Of a stretch of DNA of 64,000 bases, positions 14,901 to 38,504 are shown one piece after another. Each line of letters opens with the position of its first letter. Position 1 is the stretch's first letter. Source of the DNA: Nematostella vectensis. Taxonomy: Eukaryota; Cnidaria; Anthozoa; Actiniaria; Edwardsiidae. The stretch is taken from NCBI RefSeq assembly GCF_932526225.1, contig NC_064042.1, positions 10,864,540 to 10,928,539 of the forward strand, written 5' to 3'. A model generated the notes under the pieces. That model was given only the letters and a program-made list of their open reading frames with translations. It was not told the DNA's origin and searched no databases. A program made the position numbers and the translations under genes.

Positions 14901-17900
14901 TCTGCTTTTATACCATCCGCTGTTTTAAAAATGTATCTTGCGCATATCATTCAGCCCACTGCCTCCGTCTCTCCTCTTATAAGGAAATGTCTCCTACATG
15001 ACTCATATAGTATTGTTAAATACACCGTGGCCCACGGAAAACCCATCCTTAAGAGCATATCACCATTTGCACATCACTTTTACTTACTCAAGTCAGTGCG
15101 GTAGTAATACCCAGTAGAGTCGCTGAATGGGCAGAGCTCCTTTCGCGCGTTGCCAGGGCAACTGTAACCGGCTGGACAGGTTTTACACTCTGTCCACATC
15201 GCCTCAGAGTACGTGGCTGAAAGTTAACACATATTTTTAGCTTCCAGTCGTTAGTCCTTAGGGTGGCTCGAGGCTAAGAAGAAATGGCCATATCATATTT
15301 TTTTTCAATACGTTAATTAGGTTAACGTAGAAAGAAACATGGTAGGAAATACTTTTGGCACTTGTAGGCTTGCGCTAAGAAAATTAAATAAGATATTGAA
15401 AGAGTGCGTAACAAAACAACGCAAAATCTCTGTGTTCGCTTTATGCTATATGGTTGAATAAATGACAATTTTCCAGAAATGGATTACTATATGGTGTCCA
15501 ACTCGGTAATCAAAAGATTTGACAATAGTCCATGTAGTTATACAGCTCTTGGTGACAGTGACAACATAGGTATTTAAGCAATACGATTTTAACCTGCATT
15601 TAGATGTACGTCAGCCATCTAAAGTCAGTGCTTATAGTAGACCCAAATGTTCAACGAACACCCAGTACCAAGAGACATTCACGTATCCACATTATCTGAA
15701 AGATCAATACTCACCTCCACTGCAAGCAGCAGGAGGCGCTGCTGGATCTGAACAGCTAAAGCCAGCAGGACAAGCCGTACAGTTCATAGAAGCTGCACCA
15801 AGTGAGTACATTCCGGTTGGGCAGGGTACCGGAGGTACACTGTAAGGAAATATGTGTCTCTCTTAAAACTATAGGAAGACCTCATCTACATCAAGCAATA
15901 ATTCATATTTCTATTAATTATCTTGTACTTGTACTTGGCCTGATTTTCTTGAGCCTGTACCCCTACATCCCCACCCCCACACCCCTACACAAGCACATTT
16001 TGTTCCCAAGTCATAGTCGCTAATGCCCCTTAATTTTGTGCTCGACAAATCTTAATTGACCCTTCAAATCAGCTCTTGTGAGTGAAAATTTCAAGGCTTT
16101 TTGGTTGTTATTATTGTACAGGGTAGATCCAGGAGTATCAAAAAGGTTTGCCAAAGCACACCTTTCTTATTTCTTGTTATTTTTTAAAAAAGGAGGGCCT
16201 GCTTGGCTGGCCCCTAGAACCACCCCTGTTCTTTGGAGAACTGGCTTAATATACCATACACTTGATACTGTTTAATAACCTTGGATTAGAGCAGTAGAAT
16301 CCTGCTGGGCATGGCAAACAAGTCGTCCTTGTAGGTGAACTAGTCTGTCCGGCAGAGCAGCTATGACATACAGCCTCTCCTTGACCAGAGAATGTCCCCT
16401 CTGAGCAGTTAACTGGTACTTGTGCAGGATCTATACACTGCTGTCCAGCTGGGCAAGGCTTACAGACAGCTGATCCCTCTGAGCTATAGTTACCGGCTCC
16501 GCACGACAGGCACCCAGCTACACCTGCAGGGCTATACTGGCCAGCAGGGCATGGCCTAGATAAATCCCTGTTCAAACATTCATGCCCTGCTTCGCAAGTG
16601 TGACAGGATAACTGACCAGTCTTGTTGTTATAGGAACCATCTGGACACCTTTCTGGTACCGACATTGCAGGATTGGGGCATATGTACCCTTGAGTACATG
16701 GGGTACACACCGTGGCACCATCTGGTGAGAAGTAACCAGCGGAACAAACTTGAGGTGCTGCTCCATTAGGGCATTGATAGCCTCCTGGGCATCTACTACA
16801 GGTAGCATTTCCAGCTGCACTATAATAACCCTCTGCACAAGCCACTGGTTTATATGCCTGGTTTTCACACCGATACCCTTCAGGGCATATTGTACATTTT
16901 GTTTGTTGTGTTGCATTGCTATAGTAACCAGGGTCACATGGTCTTGGCTGTTCGCCTCTGATTGGACAATAGCTTCCTGAGGGGCAAGGCTGAAAGAAAA
17001 GAAATAAGAATGATACAGATCATGAAATGCTGTACATATACATGAAGAATGGTTGAAAGAGTCATGTCTCCCATCTTTCTTGCAAACCTTAACTACTCCT
17101 GTTAAAACACAAAATAGCCTTCAGCTCGGCCAGACTTTTCTAGTAAATCGACATAACAATGAAGTCTACTTCACACACACATAATCCCCATAGCCATGTG
17201 GGGGGTGGGGGGCTCGGGTGTTCGGAAACCCCCTCCCCCCTTTCAACAGGATGGTCCACTCTAATAAAGGAGGTAAAATAAAGTACCACTGCAAGCTATA
17301 TGTTTAGCTTCCTAAGAAAAGAGAGTTTTTGGATAAAAATACGACCACCCCCGAAAAAACAAAAAGGGATTTTTTTATGCCTTTGCAGTATCTCCACGAG
17401 ACGTTTATTGTCTGATTTGGCCAAAATACTGTCTGACTTTTGCATTAATGACATACCAGAGTGATCTAGCTTATACTTTATAGTTTTGTCTACAAATAGC
17501 ATGTCTATTAAGAACCGAAAGTGGACTTTCGGCCTTTGTGGGGGGTGCGTTTGCACCCGCTACACCCCCCTTGGGTATGGGCCTGGACCCCCCCCCTCCT
17601 TGTTTATAGATGACATCTTCATAAACTCACTTTACATGCAGCTGAATCAGACTGCCCTGGCAAGTTGTTATAGAAGCCTTCAGGGCAGAGCTGAGCTGTC
17701 TGTCGGGAACCTGGGCAGCTGTTAAAGTAGAATTATCACTGTTATAAATTTGTCTCTTATGGTTGGGATAGATAAGGCTGATGCTACACAAATCTCTTCC
17801 AGATAAAAAATAAAAACAAAAGTAAACCTTCTTGGAATTGTGGTAAATCAGGTTTATGATAAGATAGTTAATTGTCATTATTGTAATCTCGTTATTGCAT

Positions 17901-19177
17901 GTGATTTTTTTTTTACTTCCTGCTTTAAATAGATTTAGAAAAATTCATAATTTAATAGACACTTGATAAAATGATTGATGTCACTCTAGTTCAATATTGT
18001 ATCAAAACATATTGGAACATTATACAATAATTGGTGTTGCTATTTTGCATGTCGTAAAAGGGTATCATGTAATATTAAAATATTCTACATTCTATAACCT
18101 TGGGTGTATGAAAAAAAAGATATAACGGTACGCATATTCTATTTTCTCTAGACGAAAGCGACGCCTCTCTTATAAATTATAATAAGGAGGAAACATGTAA
18201 AGCGGCTTCCACTTTAGCTCCTTTAGCTCCAAGGAAACCATTATATACAGAATACCGGTATCCGCTTTCTTAACGGGGAATCAAAATTTAATCAATCTTC
18301 AACGAATTTTATTGTAATATAGCCACATAATGAAATGTCTTTATTATTCAGAGAACATTATTTAAAAGAAGCAGTTTATTCTAAACACTAATCACTGCGG
18401 GAGCAAAATAAAGTCAAAGCAAATGTCAAAATTACATCATTATTAAAAGTGACTTATAAAGCATATTCCATGAATTAATAGCGATGATAGAGCTTTAAGC
18501 CTTTAGGTCTAATAGAAAGTCACTCTCTGGTAATAATAATAATAATAATATTTGAGTTTTATAAGGGTAGTAGAAAACAAACAAATAGACAACGAATTTT
18601 TAAATCCGTACAAATCTCCCGAAGATATGGTTTCCGTACTGCAAGTACCGGTTAAAAAAGGGTTAGTTCCATATCGATCCTTGATCTTTTAACTTCTTTT
18701 AAGTTAGAATAGATCGTTGCAAGCGTTTTGTTAAAGAAGGGTTTCAAAGGGTTTGGTAAATAATTTATGTGATAAGAGTTCCACGGGATCCAGACGAAAT
18801 ATTCAGCAAGTAGTGTACTTTATAGCCACTTACTAAGAACCGGTAGGACATTCGATACACCCCCAGTTTGTGCTATTTTGGACCAAAAACTGTCCGGGCG
18901 GACAGCCAATGCTCCCGGTACACAGTGTTCCACAAGATGCACAATCACACAGACCTAGGAAAGAAATCGAGACATTCTGATCAAATATACACCGCTATAA
19001 AAGTCAACCGCGAAGAGTAAACAACTAAATAAGAAAGTCCGAACAAGCCAAAGTTCGAGACCTACCTTGGGAAAATGCAGGCTTTGACCAGCAAAGCAAT
19101 ACAAATGATAGAATCATAAATTTCGGAGCAGTTGGTTTTCTCTCTTTTGAACTCCCATCGAATAAATATAACTTCAT
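1..19177 (-). CDS. Giant GCC2/GCC3 (ephrin-receptor-like) Cys-rich repeat protein, 3' end off the window
   Basis: Exons, plus coordinates, gene order right to left: 19066-19177, 18834-18954, 17631-17718, 16280-16989, 15715-15839, 15088-15216, 14322-14696, 13603-13771, 12744-13013, 11681-11809, 11206-11390, 10424-10537, 9409-10233, 8541-8849, 7406-7735, 6855-7100, 6396-6597, 5822-6006, 5337-5548, 4756-4993, 3919-4075, 3287-3507, 2211-2628, 1253-1722, 254-843, 1-127. All junctions are GT-AG and the phases sum without error to 2352 codons. The first exon carries a hydrophobic signal (residues about 21-37); the rest is a nearly uninterrupted series of Cys-rich units of the type CxxCPxGYYCPxG, many with NxT/NxS glycosylation sites. 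Such repeats fold as small disulphide modules in extracellular proteins. Exon ends often fall in phase 1, as in exon-shuffled extracellular modules. No membrane segment is seen; anchoring, if any, lies to the left. Function unknown; adhesion or matrix role is inference. Confidence 0.9.
5097..5137. repeat. CTTCC repeats and poly-C tract
   Basis: Short CTTCC repeats run into a C homopolymer of about 20 bases inside a GCC-gene intron. Similar G or C runs occur near 14078, 19957, 20051, 21217, 52404, 55624, 57932, 59516, 60250 and 63082. Confidence 0.9.
8927..8977. repeat. (TA)n microsatellite
   Basis: An uninterrupted TA run of about 50 bp lies in the intron between exons 8541-8849 and 9409-10233 of the GCC gene. 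Confidence 0.95.
12291..12780 (-). repeat. Tandem repeat carrying an exon end and its splice donor, 4 copies
   Basis: Copies begin near 12291, 12415, 12538 and 12669 (periods 124, 123 and 131 bp). Read on the gene strand, each unit contains the last ~34 coding bases of the exon that ends at 12744, its GTAAGT donor, and about 85 bases of intron. Only the copy attached to exon 12744-13013 is used in the chained reading frame; three further donor copies lie downstream in the intron. Confidence 0.85.
13228..13550. repeat. Degenerate minisatellite in an intron of the GCC gene
   Basis: Four diverged units share a core resembling GGTGCAACGAAAAA followed by a GAGTGGTGG-like stretch; cores lie near 13270, 13343, 13411 and 13508. 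Unit length varies from about 70 to 97 bp. A run of T precedes it. Confidence 0.5.
14098..14280. repeat. CAT/CAC-rich simple sequence
   Basis: Imperfect ATCACC/CATCAT repeats follow a G run in the intron between GCC-gene exons 13603-13771 and 14322-14696. Confidence 0.7.
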
Positions 19178-20742
19178 CTTGTAAAATCCCGCGTCGAGAT
19201 TGAAGCTAGCGCAATGCGTTTACCGCACGGTACGAGCTATCGCGAGTTACCATACAAAATGTTTACAGCAATACTTCCTCGACGCTTAAAGTTAACTCCG
19301 CATAATCATCCAATACTGAATTCCATTCTGCTATCGTGTAGGGCTTTAGGCTTCCTCTCGCCTAACTTGCTACACTTCCAAATTCGACTTCAAAAGTTAT
19401 AATTCGGTTCCAAGTTCCTAAGTCAAATTATGCACGGATATGCAAATTGCGGATACATGACGTCATGTTGTTATAACTACCCGGTTTGTTTTGGTCGTAA
19501 ACTTTGCAAATTCCTCTTTCATTGAGAAACAATCTTGAAGCGTACTTTTTTTTCGTCTCTCTGTTAGCTTAAAGTCTAATAGAATCATTGAATACAGTCG
19601 CTCGATCATATTTCCATGCAGTTCAGCTACTATTTTTGTGTTAAGCCCTTTTTTGAGCGAATTATCCGGAGTTAATGATCTAAAACACAACATTCCCGAG
19701 TCACCAAGTTATTGGTAGAAACAAAAGAACATTACACTGGCTTGTGACTTTTAACAGGAAAACAATAACTTCATTTCGTAATAGCCTTGCCTGTGGAGCG
19801 CACGCTAGCTTTACACTTTACGAAAAAGAGGGAACATTGTATGTTGTAGTTGAAGGTTGTCAAATTGATTCAGATGGGGTAGTATAGTAAACAGTAAACC
19901 TCTTTATTATGCTGTTTTAATTTTTTTTATTTTTAACTCTTGACCTGGGGAAGGTGGGGGGGGGGGGGGGGGGTGAAAGCGTGGTGGGGGTATGTGCACC
20001 CCAATATTTAAAAAATATAAAAGGAAATGACCAGTAGGGGCATGGCTGTGCCCCCCCCCCCCCCCCCCCCCCAACATTTTCTTAATATTTCTGTATTGTC
20101 CCCCCCCTTATTCTTATACGTGGCCTGCTACGGCTTTGTAGTATCTCTTGTGACCGTCGTACAAGACCTTTTTAAAAATAAAAGGAAAGTTCTTTAATAA
20201 AAAATAAAGTGATAATCTTCATAAATTTCAATTGATCTAATAACTGCAAAACAAATGAAGGAAATTCGGAACGAACGTGCATCACCCTGTATACACTCAC
20301 GCAAAAAACCCTTGGTTTTTTTTCAGTCTTTAGCAGGCCTGTAGCCAGGATTTTGAGCGAGGGGTTCGTTTAACCATAAAGCGGACCATTTTCTCTTAGG
20401 TAGCTCATCCTAGCTCGCTGTGGTACTCGATTTTCCTTCATAACAGCGGACCGAGTCGAGCGGGGAGGGGCTAGAACCCCCCTGGGGGTGGCTACGGGCC
20501 TGTTTAGTGAGAACTGTAAGATACAAAAACTCTCTGCTTTCAAGGATAACATTGTTAACTGTAAGACTACTTACATCTCCCTGGCTGCACATTTTTCCTA
20601 AAAACAGACTATACAAAAAAGTCTCGATAAAGTCAGCATGACAAGCCGAATTATTAGCGATGGGTTTCCTGTGATAAAGAAACTGGAAGGTACTGGGTAC
20701 TGAGCCCGCGAAATTTCTTTTCCTCAAACCCAACATTCTAAA
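19178..20742. other. Divergent intergenic region between the GCC gene and ORC3
   Basis: About 1.56 kb separate the two start codons, which point away from each other, so promoters of both genes must lie here. I see no convincing core promoter motif. The right half holds G and C homopolymers (19957-19973, 20051-20071) and a small inverted-repeat element at 20334-20502. Confidence 0.7.
20334..20502. mobile_element. Short inverted-repeat element (MITE-like)
   Basis: The element begins CAGGCCTGTAGCCA and ends with the inverse TGGCTACGGGCCTG, one mismatch in 14. TTTAG lies just outside both ends, a possible target duplication. No coding capacity. It sits 240 bp upstream of the ORC3 start. Confidence 0.6.
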
Positions 20743-32086
<11,344 letters not shown>

Positions 32087-33841
32087 CTACGGATGTCACA
32101 CACCCACTAGGGCTGTAGGCCAGGGAGTGCCATGTGTACCCTGAAGTACTCGGAAATGCCTTCAACCAAGGTTATTGAAGCAACCAAGAGGGGCAGATGC
32201 ATTACTGGCAACGCCCCTGAAATTAGGAGTCTGCTAGCTGGGAACCATCACAGACACTATTTTTCTCTTAAAAGGTGTCCCTATGCTGCACCCTAGAGTA
32301 CTCTAGTCAAAGATTTTTCACCTGAGGCAACTGTTCAATTAAGAGTTGTAAAAGAGGAGGCAGTGCAGCGCTCCTACATGGGAAAGCTGATTGCTACAAA
32401 TGACCCACGGAATATTTCCCTAAGAGGTATACCGATGGCCAATTACTCAAGATCACTGGGGCAATATTCACTTAAAGAGTGATAGATGTATTTCTAGGCA
32501 GCGCTCCACCTTCTGGGACACCAGGTGATAGAAGAGCTAGTGTCATGTCCCTTACATATTGTGCGATGGCTGGTATATGTTAATGATAGGGAGAAGCTAC
32601 TTTCATTCGGGTATACTTCCGCTATGCCCATAGTTCCCCAAGGGGTAAATGATGAGATATAGACAGTAAATAGTGCCTGTCTGCTGCAGAGCCACGATGA
32701 AAGAGACGAAATTTCGAAAAGTTTCTCATATATAAGAAAGGATAGTGCATTAATCATGGATAGCCTATCTTTTCGTTTTTTCTCTGTTATACCCTTGAAA
32801 AGGAATAATGGATCAGTCTCTAGGGATCTCAAAGTAAGTTATGGGTTAATAATGTACTGCAATGATTAACCTGTTGAAAAATAAATAAATTAAAAAAGAC
32901 CGAAAAAATTAACCCTATTATCAGTTTTTTTGTTACAGCCCGTCAAAGTAAAACACCGCTGTACCTAGTCAGCGGTATCTAGGCTTTTCAACAGTGCTTT
33001 GCGGTCTCATCTGTAACCCTTCATAGCTTTGCTGATCCTAGTACATGTTGATGGTTACTAGAATTTTTCATAAAGATACTATTATTTTCATATTGGGAAA
33101 GTGTACTAGGACATTGAGGCTGCTGGAGCATAATTAATTGCTGTACTTATGTGCTTGTCTGGCTTTGCCTAGATGATTAAATAACTATCTAATGATTTAC
33201 TACTGCTCTCCTATTGCTGTATTCTCTGAAACCAAATTGATTTGATTCTAAAATTATTTACACTGCTTTGACCAGTAATTAATTCGCTTTGGGGTGAAGA
33301 CAAAAAAAAAAGTTGAATGCTTTACCATGGATATCCCAGCATGCTTGCAATCTGTGATGACCAGCAAGATGGATAGTTCCAGGAGCCTTCAAGGAGTGCA
33401 CATTGTGCTGAGAGGTTGAATTCTGCTGTTGTATTTTCCTTGTTCGATTTGAAATTTGTCTAAGAACCTGAGTTTATTATTTGGATGAAGAGTAGTTACT
33501 ATCACGCATTGGTTGGATGCATATCTTCAAGACCATTTTATCCCTTAGACTGCTTCCTGATTGTCTTGCTCTTGTTGTGCTAATTTGTTTTGTTCTTGCC
33601 GGTTGAGGGGTCATTGTGTTAAAGAAGGCCAATCACACACGCCGCCATTTTATGCTCCCGCTCGATGCCGTCACAAAACATACATTCTGTCAAGGTTACG
33701 CGTTTCGCTTTGTTTGGTGTCCTTTGTCTCAACTGAGTCGTTCAGATAGCAACTAAGTATAATCAGGGAGTTGTCTACGGGGCAGCGAGGTTTTCGTTGA
33801 AGCTTTCACTCACTTCCTAGTGTCTGAGGGCTATTTACAAA
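32087..33841. other. Intergenic, ORC3 3' region
   Basis: No gene recognised. The start is the ORC3 3' UTR; an AATAAATTAAA-type run near 32880 is a weak polyadenylation candidate. The second half carries the first copy of a dispersed direct repeat (32935-33560) and the presumed promoter of the gene whose first exon is at 33842. Confidence 0.5.
32935..33560 (+). repeat. Direct repeat copy 1 (partner 35142-35890)
   Basis: Starts CAGCCCGTCAAAGT and ends near TCAAGACCATTTTATCCC; the partner follows the same order with many substitutions and a few indels. No coding sequence is evident in either copy. Confidence 0.75.
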
Positions 33842-33884
33842 ATGCGTCTTTTTGGGTACTTTTGGCTAATTATTGTCATTGAAG
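33842..33884 (+). CDS. Probable signal-peptide exon of the beta-helix membrane protein
   Basis: ATG at 33842 opens MRLFGYFWLIIVIE, a short hydrophobic leader, followed by G and a GTAATT donor (phase 1). The acceptor at 38504/38505 resumes in phase 1 with Glu-Asn-Ala-Ala before the Met at 38516. Joined, the product gains a plausible signal peptide, which the extracellular domain needs and which the downstream ORF lacks. The intron would be 4.6 kb. No other candidate leader exon was seen in the intron. Confidence 0.55.
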
Positions 33885-35141
33885 GTAATTTTTATTATTA
33901 TTTCTTTATGTTTATTCTCTGTGGCCTCTTATGTTTCTGGAAAATTTGTAAAAAGGAAACAACATCAATTAATATAGGATTGATATGGCTAAGGGAAAGA
34001 TAAATATATAGTTATGGTTATGATTAATACCAAATCTTTTATGACGGGTTGTCTTTGTGAAAAGACGATTGGTGTTAGTGGTGGCGGTGGTAGTTATAAT
34101 TGCCTGGTAATCGTGCGAATTATAGCGCAATAACATCGTAGACAAGCACACTGATGGATGATGCAGCGATGTAGTGAATTATGTTGCAATATGATCTTGG
34201 CCACACTATTTGCGTCCATGTTGTGCAATTTTGCGCTAGGCGTTATTCTGAATTACGAAGTTTGTAAAGAGCTCGAGACTTGCTGCTGATGCTATTGTAT
34301 TTAGTTGAAGCCAAAACATCAAATATTTGTTCATTATATCTTAAATTTAAATTCATTTAGCTAGGTTTTTCCGGGAAGAACACAATATTTTTTTTATTGC
34401 ACGAAGCGTTACGATGCTATCACATTTAGTTGAAGCCAAAACATGAAAACTGAAAGTTTGACATTTGAATTTTTTTATTTAGCTAGGTAGAAGTATCGAA
34501 ACGTAGCGTGACGGACACAAAGGACGGCTGCCTTGGTTGACAGCTACTTCCTAAGGAAGAATAAAGATTTTATAAACCTGATTTTTATTCGGAATTTACT
34601 ATTTGTTTAAAGCTTTCGCAGCCTCTTGCACTCTTCTCTATAGTCAGCGCTATCGTCATTTATTTAACATCTTAATTTCTCATAGTAAATTTGATTCGTT
34701 CGGGCTCGAGAGTAAACCATTGTTATGGGTTTTTTGGTTTTGAGAGGGAACTGATGAGCCTGCAGGCTAGGATCCGGTGTCAGCGGTGGAAAGGCTGGCT
34801 CTCCAGTCACATGTTGCCAACTGCGTCAACACGGTTGTCAAAAGAACAGTCTTGCCTACCTCCTCCCCCTCTGCAACGTGTAACCAGAGTTGTTTGTACA
34901 GTGTGTTGCCGAAATCACGGACGGTTTTTGCAAAAAGCACCATAACTTTTTACTGGGATATCTGTGGTATCCCAGTCATAAAATGCAACTGCTTTTTTTC
35001 GTCGTCTCGCGTATGTGCAAAATACCCAAGAATCTCTGCGCTATAGTCGATACCTTTTGCATTGACTCCTGGCTATTTTTGAGCTGAACATACAAAAAAA
35101 CAGACTGAAAACAGATACCTCCCCCCTAGTCTGAGTTTTAT

Positions 35142-35890
35142 ACAGCCCGTCAAAGTCAAACACCGCTGCACCTAGTCAGCGGTATTCTAGCTTTCCAATA
35201 GTGCTTTGCGGTCCCCACTTTTAATCCCTCGTCGTTGTGCTGATGCGAGCACAAGTTGATGGTTGCTTGTATTTTTCATCAAAAATACAGCTATGAGCAT
35301 TTTAGGAGAGTGTCCTAGGACATCATGAAGTCTATTGGGGAATAATTAAGTGCTGTGCTTATGGATATTTGCAAAAAGCATAAGGTGGAGTCATGGTGTT
35401 TTTTTCTCGTTTGGCTTTGCCTGGATGAGAAAATCATTTTCCAATGAATCACCACAGCTCTTCTGAATGCTGTCTTTTCTGAAACCAAATTAATTCCAAA
35501 ATTGTTTACACTGCTATTCTGGGCCTGTATAACATGGAATTGATTTGTATGGCTTCGAGGTGAAAAGAAAGAATGCTTTGCAGTCCGTAATGGCATCCAC
35601 GTGGTTTCACAAGCCTTCAAGGAGTGGACATTGTGTTTTGAGGCCATGGAAATAAACCTGAAGGATCAGAATAAAGGTATCTATTTGTGTCTTGAGCTGT
35701 GCTTGCTGATCTCTCTCCCTTGTGAAGTATTTTGAGCGTTTTGTTAAGAGGTGTGATTCTGCTTTTCTTTCCTTGTTCGATTTGAAATTTTTCAAAGAAC
35801 CTGTGCTTTTATTTGGCTAAAGAGTAGTTGCTATCACCTTGGTTAGATGCATATCTTCAAGACCATTTATCCCTTAGAAGGATGCGTGAG
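35142..35890 (+). repeat. Direct repeat copy 2 (partner 32935-33560)
   Basis: Shares CGTCAAAGT-AAACACCGCTG, CCTAGTCAGCGGTAT, GTGCTTTGCGGTC, GAGTAGTTGCTATCAC and TTCAAGACCATTT in the same order with copy 1, 2.2 kb away in the same orientation. Confidence 0.75.
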
Positions 35891-38218
35891 TATCTTCATC
35901 TTGCTGTGTTTATTTTGCATTTATGAATTTTTTGGGTTATGGGTACTCCTCAAAGCCGGTACAGGCCGGTTTAGGGGTCAATGTCTTACAACAAGAGAAA
36001 ACTGTGTCATGGCCGCCATCTTTGATTTTGAGATTCCAGGTCTCAGATCCATGTCAATTTTTGCAGTTGAAGGCCAGATTCGCGATTTCATTTCTGCATA
36101 TATTACCATAGTCTCAATCTCGACCAAGTAATTGTCAAGTAATTGTCAAGCCGGATTGATTTCGCTGTATTTACTCGTGTTTACATTTGCGACCCGACAA
36201 AGGGACCCGATACACGTAAGGCTCGAGTTTAGAATTATCTGCTGCCTGCTTTAGACACATACAGTTTACTTCAAGACGTAAGTAAAAGTGCTCTGGACAC
36301 TCATGAGGTATTTACCCTTATTGCTTAATAGCGCAGCCAGCGTGGCCGTAGGCCGCGCGCGGAGCTCCATAGGTATAGAAATTGGTCATAAACTAGGTGA
36401 CTCAAAAATTGTGGTCAATGACGTCATTTCACACGCTGTTAGCTATCTGTACCACTCACGTGACCATGCGACCAGGCCAGCTAATTGATTGATCGCTCTA
36501 AACCAATAAGAGACTAGTTCCAGCAAGAACCGGGGGGAAAAAGACGAGGGGGGTTTAAACCTATTCTGACTTTCGACGTAAAACGAATAACGGAATGCAT
36601 GATTGCAGAAACGAATTAACAAGACAAAGTGTTTAATTAAGAAAATTCAACTGATTAGCCAGTCAAATGGCCGTATGAAAATTAGAATTTGAAGGATATG
36701 TCTTTCTAAGGAACTGCTTTGTACTTTTACATGCTTGGAATATTATCAGCTCGAATTCTTCACCTGTCGCGGTGGCTGACGCAACATAAAATCGTGCAAG
36801 GGGAATTCGTGCATCATCAGTCAACCTTTTAACACTAAAAAATATCATTCTTCGGAATAAAAACGTGTACCAGGTAAATAGGAAATTGTCTTTTGCGATT
36901 TGCGTAGGATTAGAAATAATTTTATAAAAAAAAAATACAGCATTTTTTTGTGAATTTTGAAAACCCCGGTGTTTGTAAGGGAAATATTCGATTAGATGTT
37001 GTTATTATGGATCTCTTTTTTATCCTCAAAAGCAATTTTAGTATAGAAACCTACCCCTAAACTGCCCAAAGATTCTCCATATAAAAATATGGTAATAAAG
37101 CTGGCTCCGCTTTTAGGCAGTGCCTAAATCTATATATTATATTATGAAGTGGAAGTAGTTTGAAACTATTGAAGAAAATCGTCTCCTACAAATCGCTATG
37201 AATGAATCCCAAAGAAGTGACTATCTTACATCATGACACTTGATCTCTCTCATTGAATGGCATAATTTTTTTTACCAAGTAGATTTCAAATTATTTTGGT
37301 AATTTGGTGCTTATTTTTTTGTATTTTGGTCCTTCCTTTTGATAAGTTTTGTTTTCTTCCTAAAATAACTTTATCCCTCATTGAATGTCATTTTAATTTT
37401 ATGGAACATTTTAAATGAAATCTAGAGCATTGTGTTGTCTTTGTAGTGTAGTTGATCTCGATCCTTAAGAATATGTATATGCTATAATTTCAAGTCTGGA
37501 TATTCTATAGCCCTCTCATTTACTTCAAAATAAAAATGTTTAAACAATATTATAGCATAAATAGATATTGTTGTTTACTTTGCACTTAAATTGCTCCAAA
37601 ATGTAGTTTAAATGCTAGAACTAATTCCCATTATCTTTTTCAACATATTTCCAATAAGCAGGTTATTTGTGTTCGTGTTTAGGCACACTTCGTGAACAAG
37701 CACTGTAAATTTTCAAAACGCTTTCATTCTTCTAAATTAGTAGCGAGATCAAATAACTTCTATTCTGTTGTGAAAGTGTTTTACAGTGCTTCATTCCCAC
37801 CAAAAAGTTGGTATTTTTCTTAAATGTAATTTACCAGAAGGACTGGTTTATGTAAAGCGTTAAATTCACTGCACCTTTAACTTTCAAACTACGCGAACAA
37901 AAGTTTGACTCACCTTTAAATAAACTTAACTTTTTCCACTGGTAATAACGCTAACTACGTAATTACTACAGCACATGCGAGTATGAGAGTTAGTTACTAA
38001 TTGGGTCACGTGAAATTTTTTTATTCGCTTTCGTATATTTTAAAGAGGCTTTCGATGCAAACTGTCCGGAATTGGGTACCGTGCGTAATTGGGGCAACAC
38101 ACTGTGCACCATGTTTGATTATATCAGATTTTGTCTTGGCCAAGTAAACGAGGCAGCCAGTAATGATGGGCGCGTTTACACTTCATTATTAAGCCCCGTG
38201 CAAACAGAACCAACACTC

Positions 38219-38410
38219 AAGAATGGTTCTCACTTGGACTTAAGCGCAAGCGCAACGCACGTAAATATCTGATTCTCACTAGAACGCAAGCGGAAGCGCA
38301 AAAGAACGCAACTGCTTGATTTTCTTGCGCTTGTGTTTGACCGATCCCACTTGTGCTGCGCTTCCGTTTGCGCTTACGCTTGCGGTTGGGTCCTAGTGAT
38401 AACCAACCTT
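38219..38410. mobile_element. Palindromic MITE-like element
   Basis: The left AAGAATGGTTCTCACTTGGA pairs with the inverse of TCCTAGTGATAACCAACCTT, and an inner arm of GCAAGCG/GGAAGCGCAA pairs with TTGCGCTTCCG/CGCTTGC. It ends about 95 bp before the splice acceptor of the big downstream exon. Confidence 0.65.
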
Positions 38411-38504
38411 AAGCTACATTGCTGGCACTTTTACTGTCAGTTGTTCACAAAACAAACGATTATTATTCAATTATATTATTAACCCAGTTCTAACTTTCAT
38501 ATAG

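Larger units (their letters stand above)
33885..38504. other. Long intron or intergenic stretch
   Basis: Holds the second direct repeat copy (35142-35890), a ~120-bp tandem pair sharing TTTAGTTGAAGCCAAAACAT (34300 and 34423), AT-rich sequence with nothing recognisable from 36500 to 38000, and a palindromic MITE at 38219-38410. An 89-codon frame near 34777 has no recognisable family. Confidence 0.5.

Noticed and set aside
34777-35046. 89-codon frame upstream of the surface protein
   Set aside because: No recognisable family, no good splice context, and ordinary composition for noncoding DNA.
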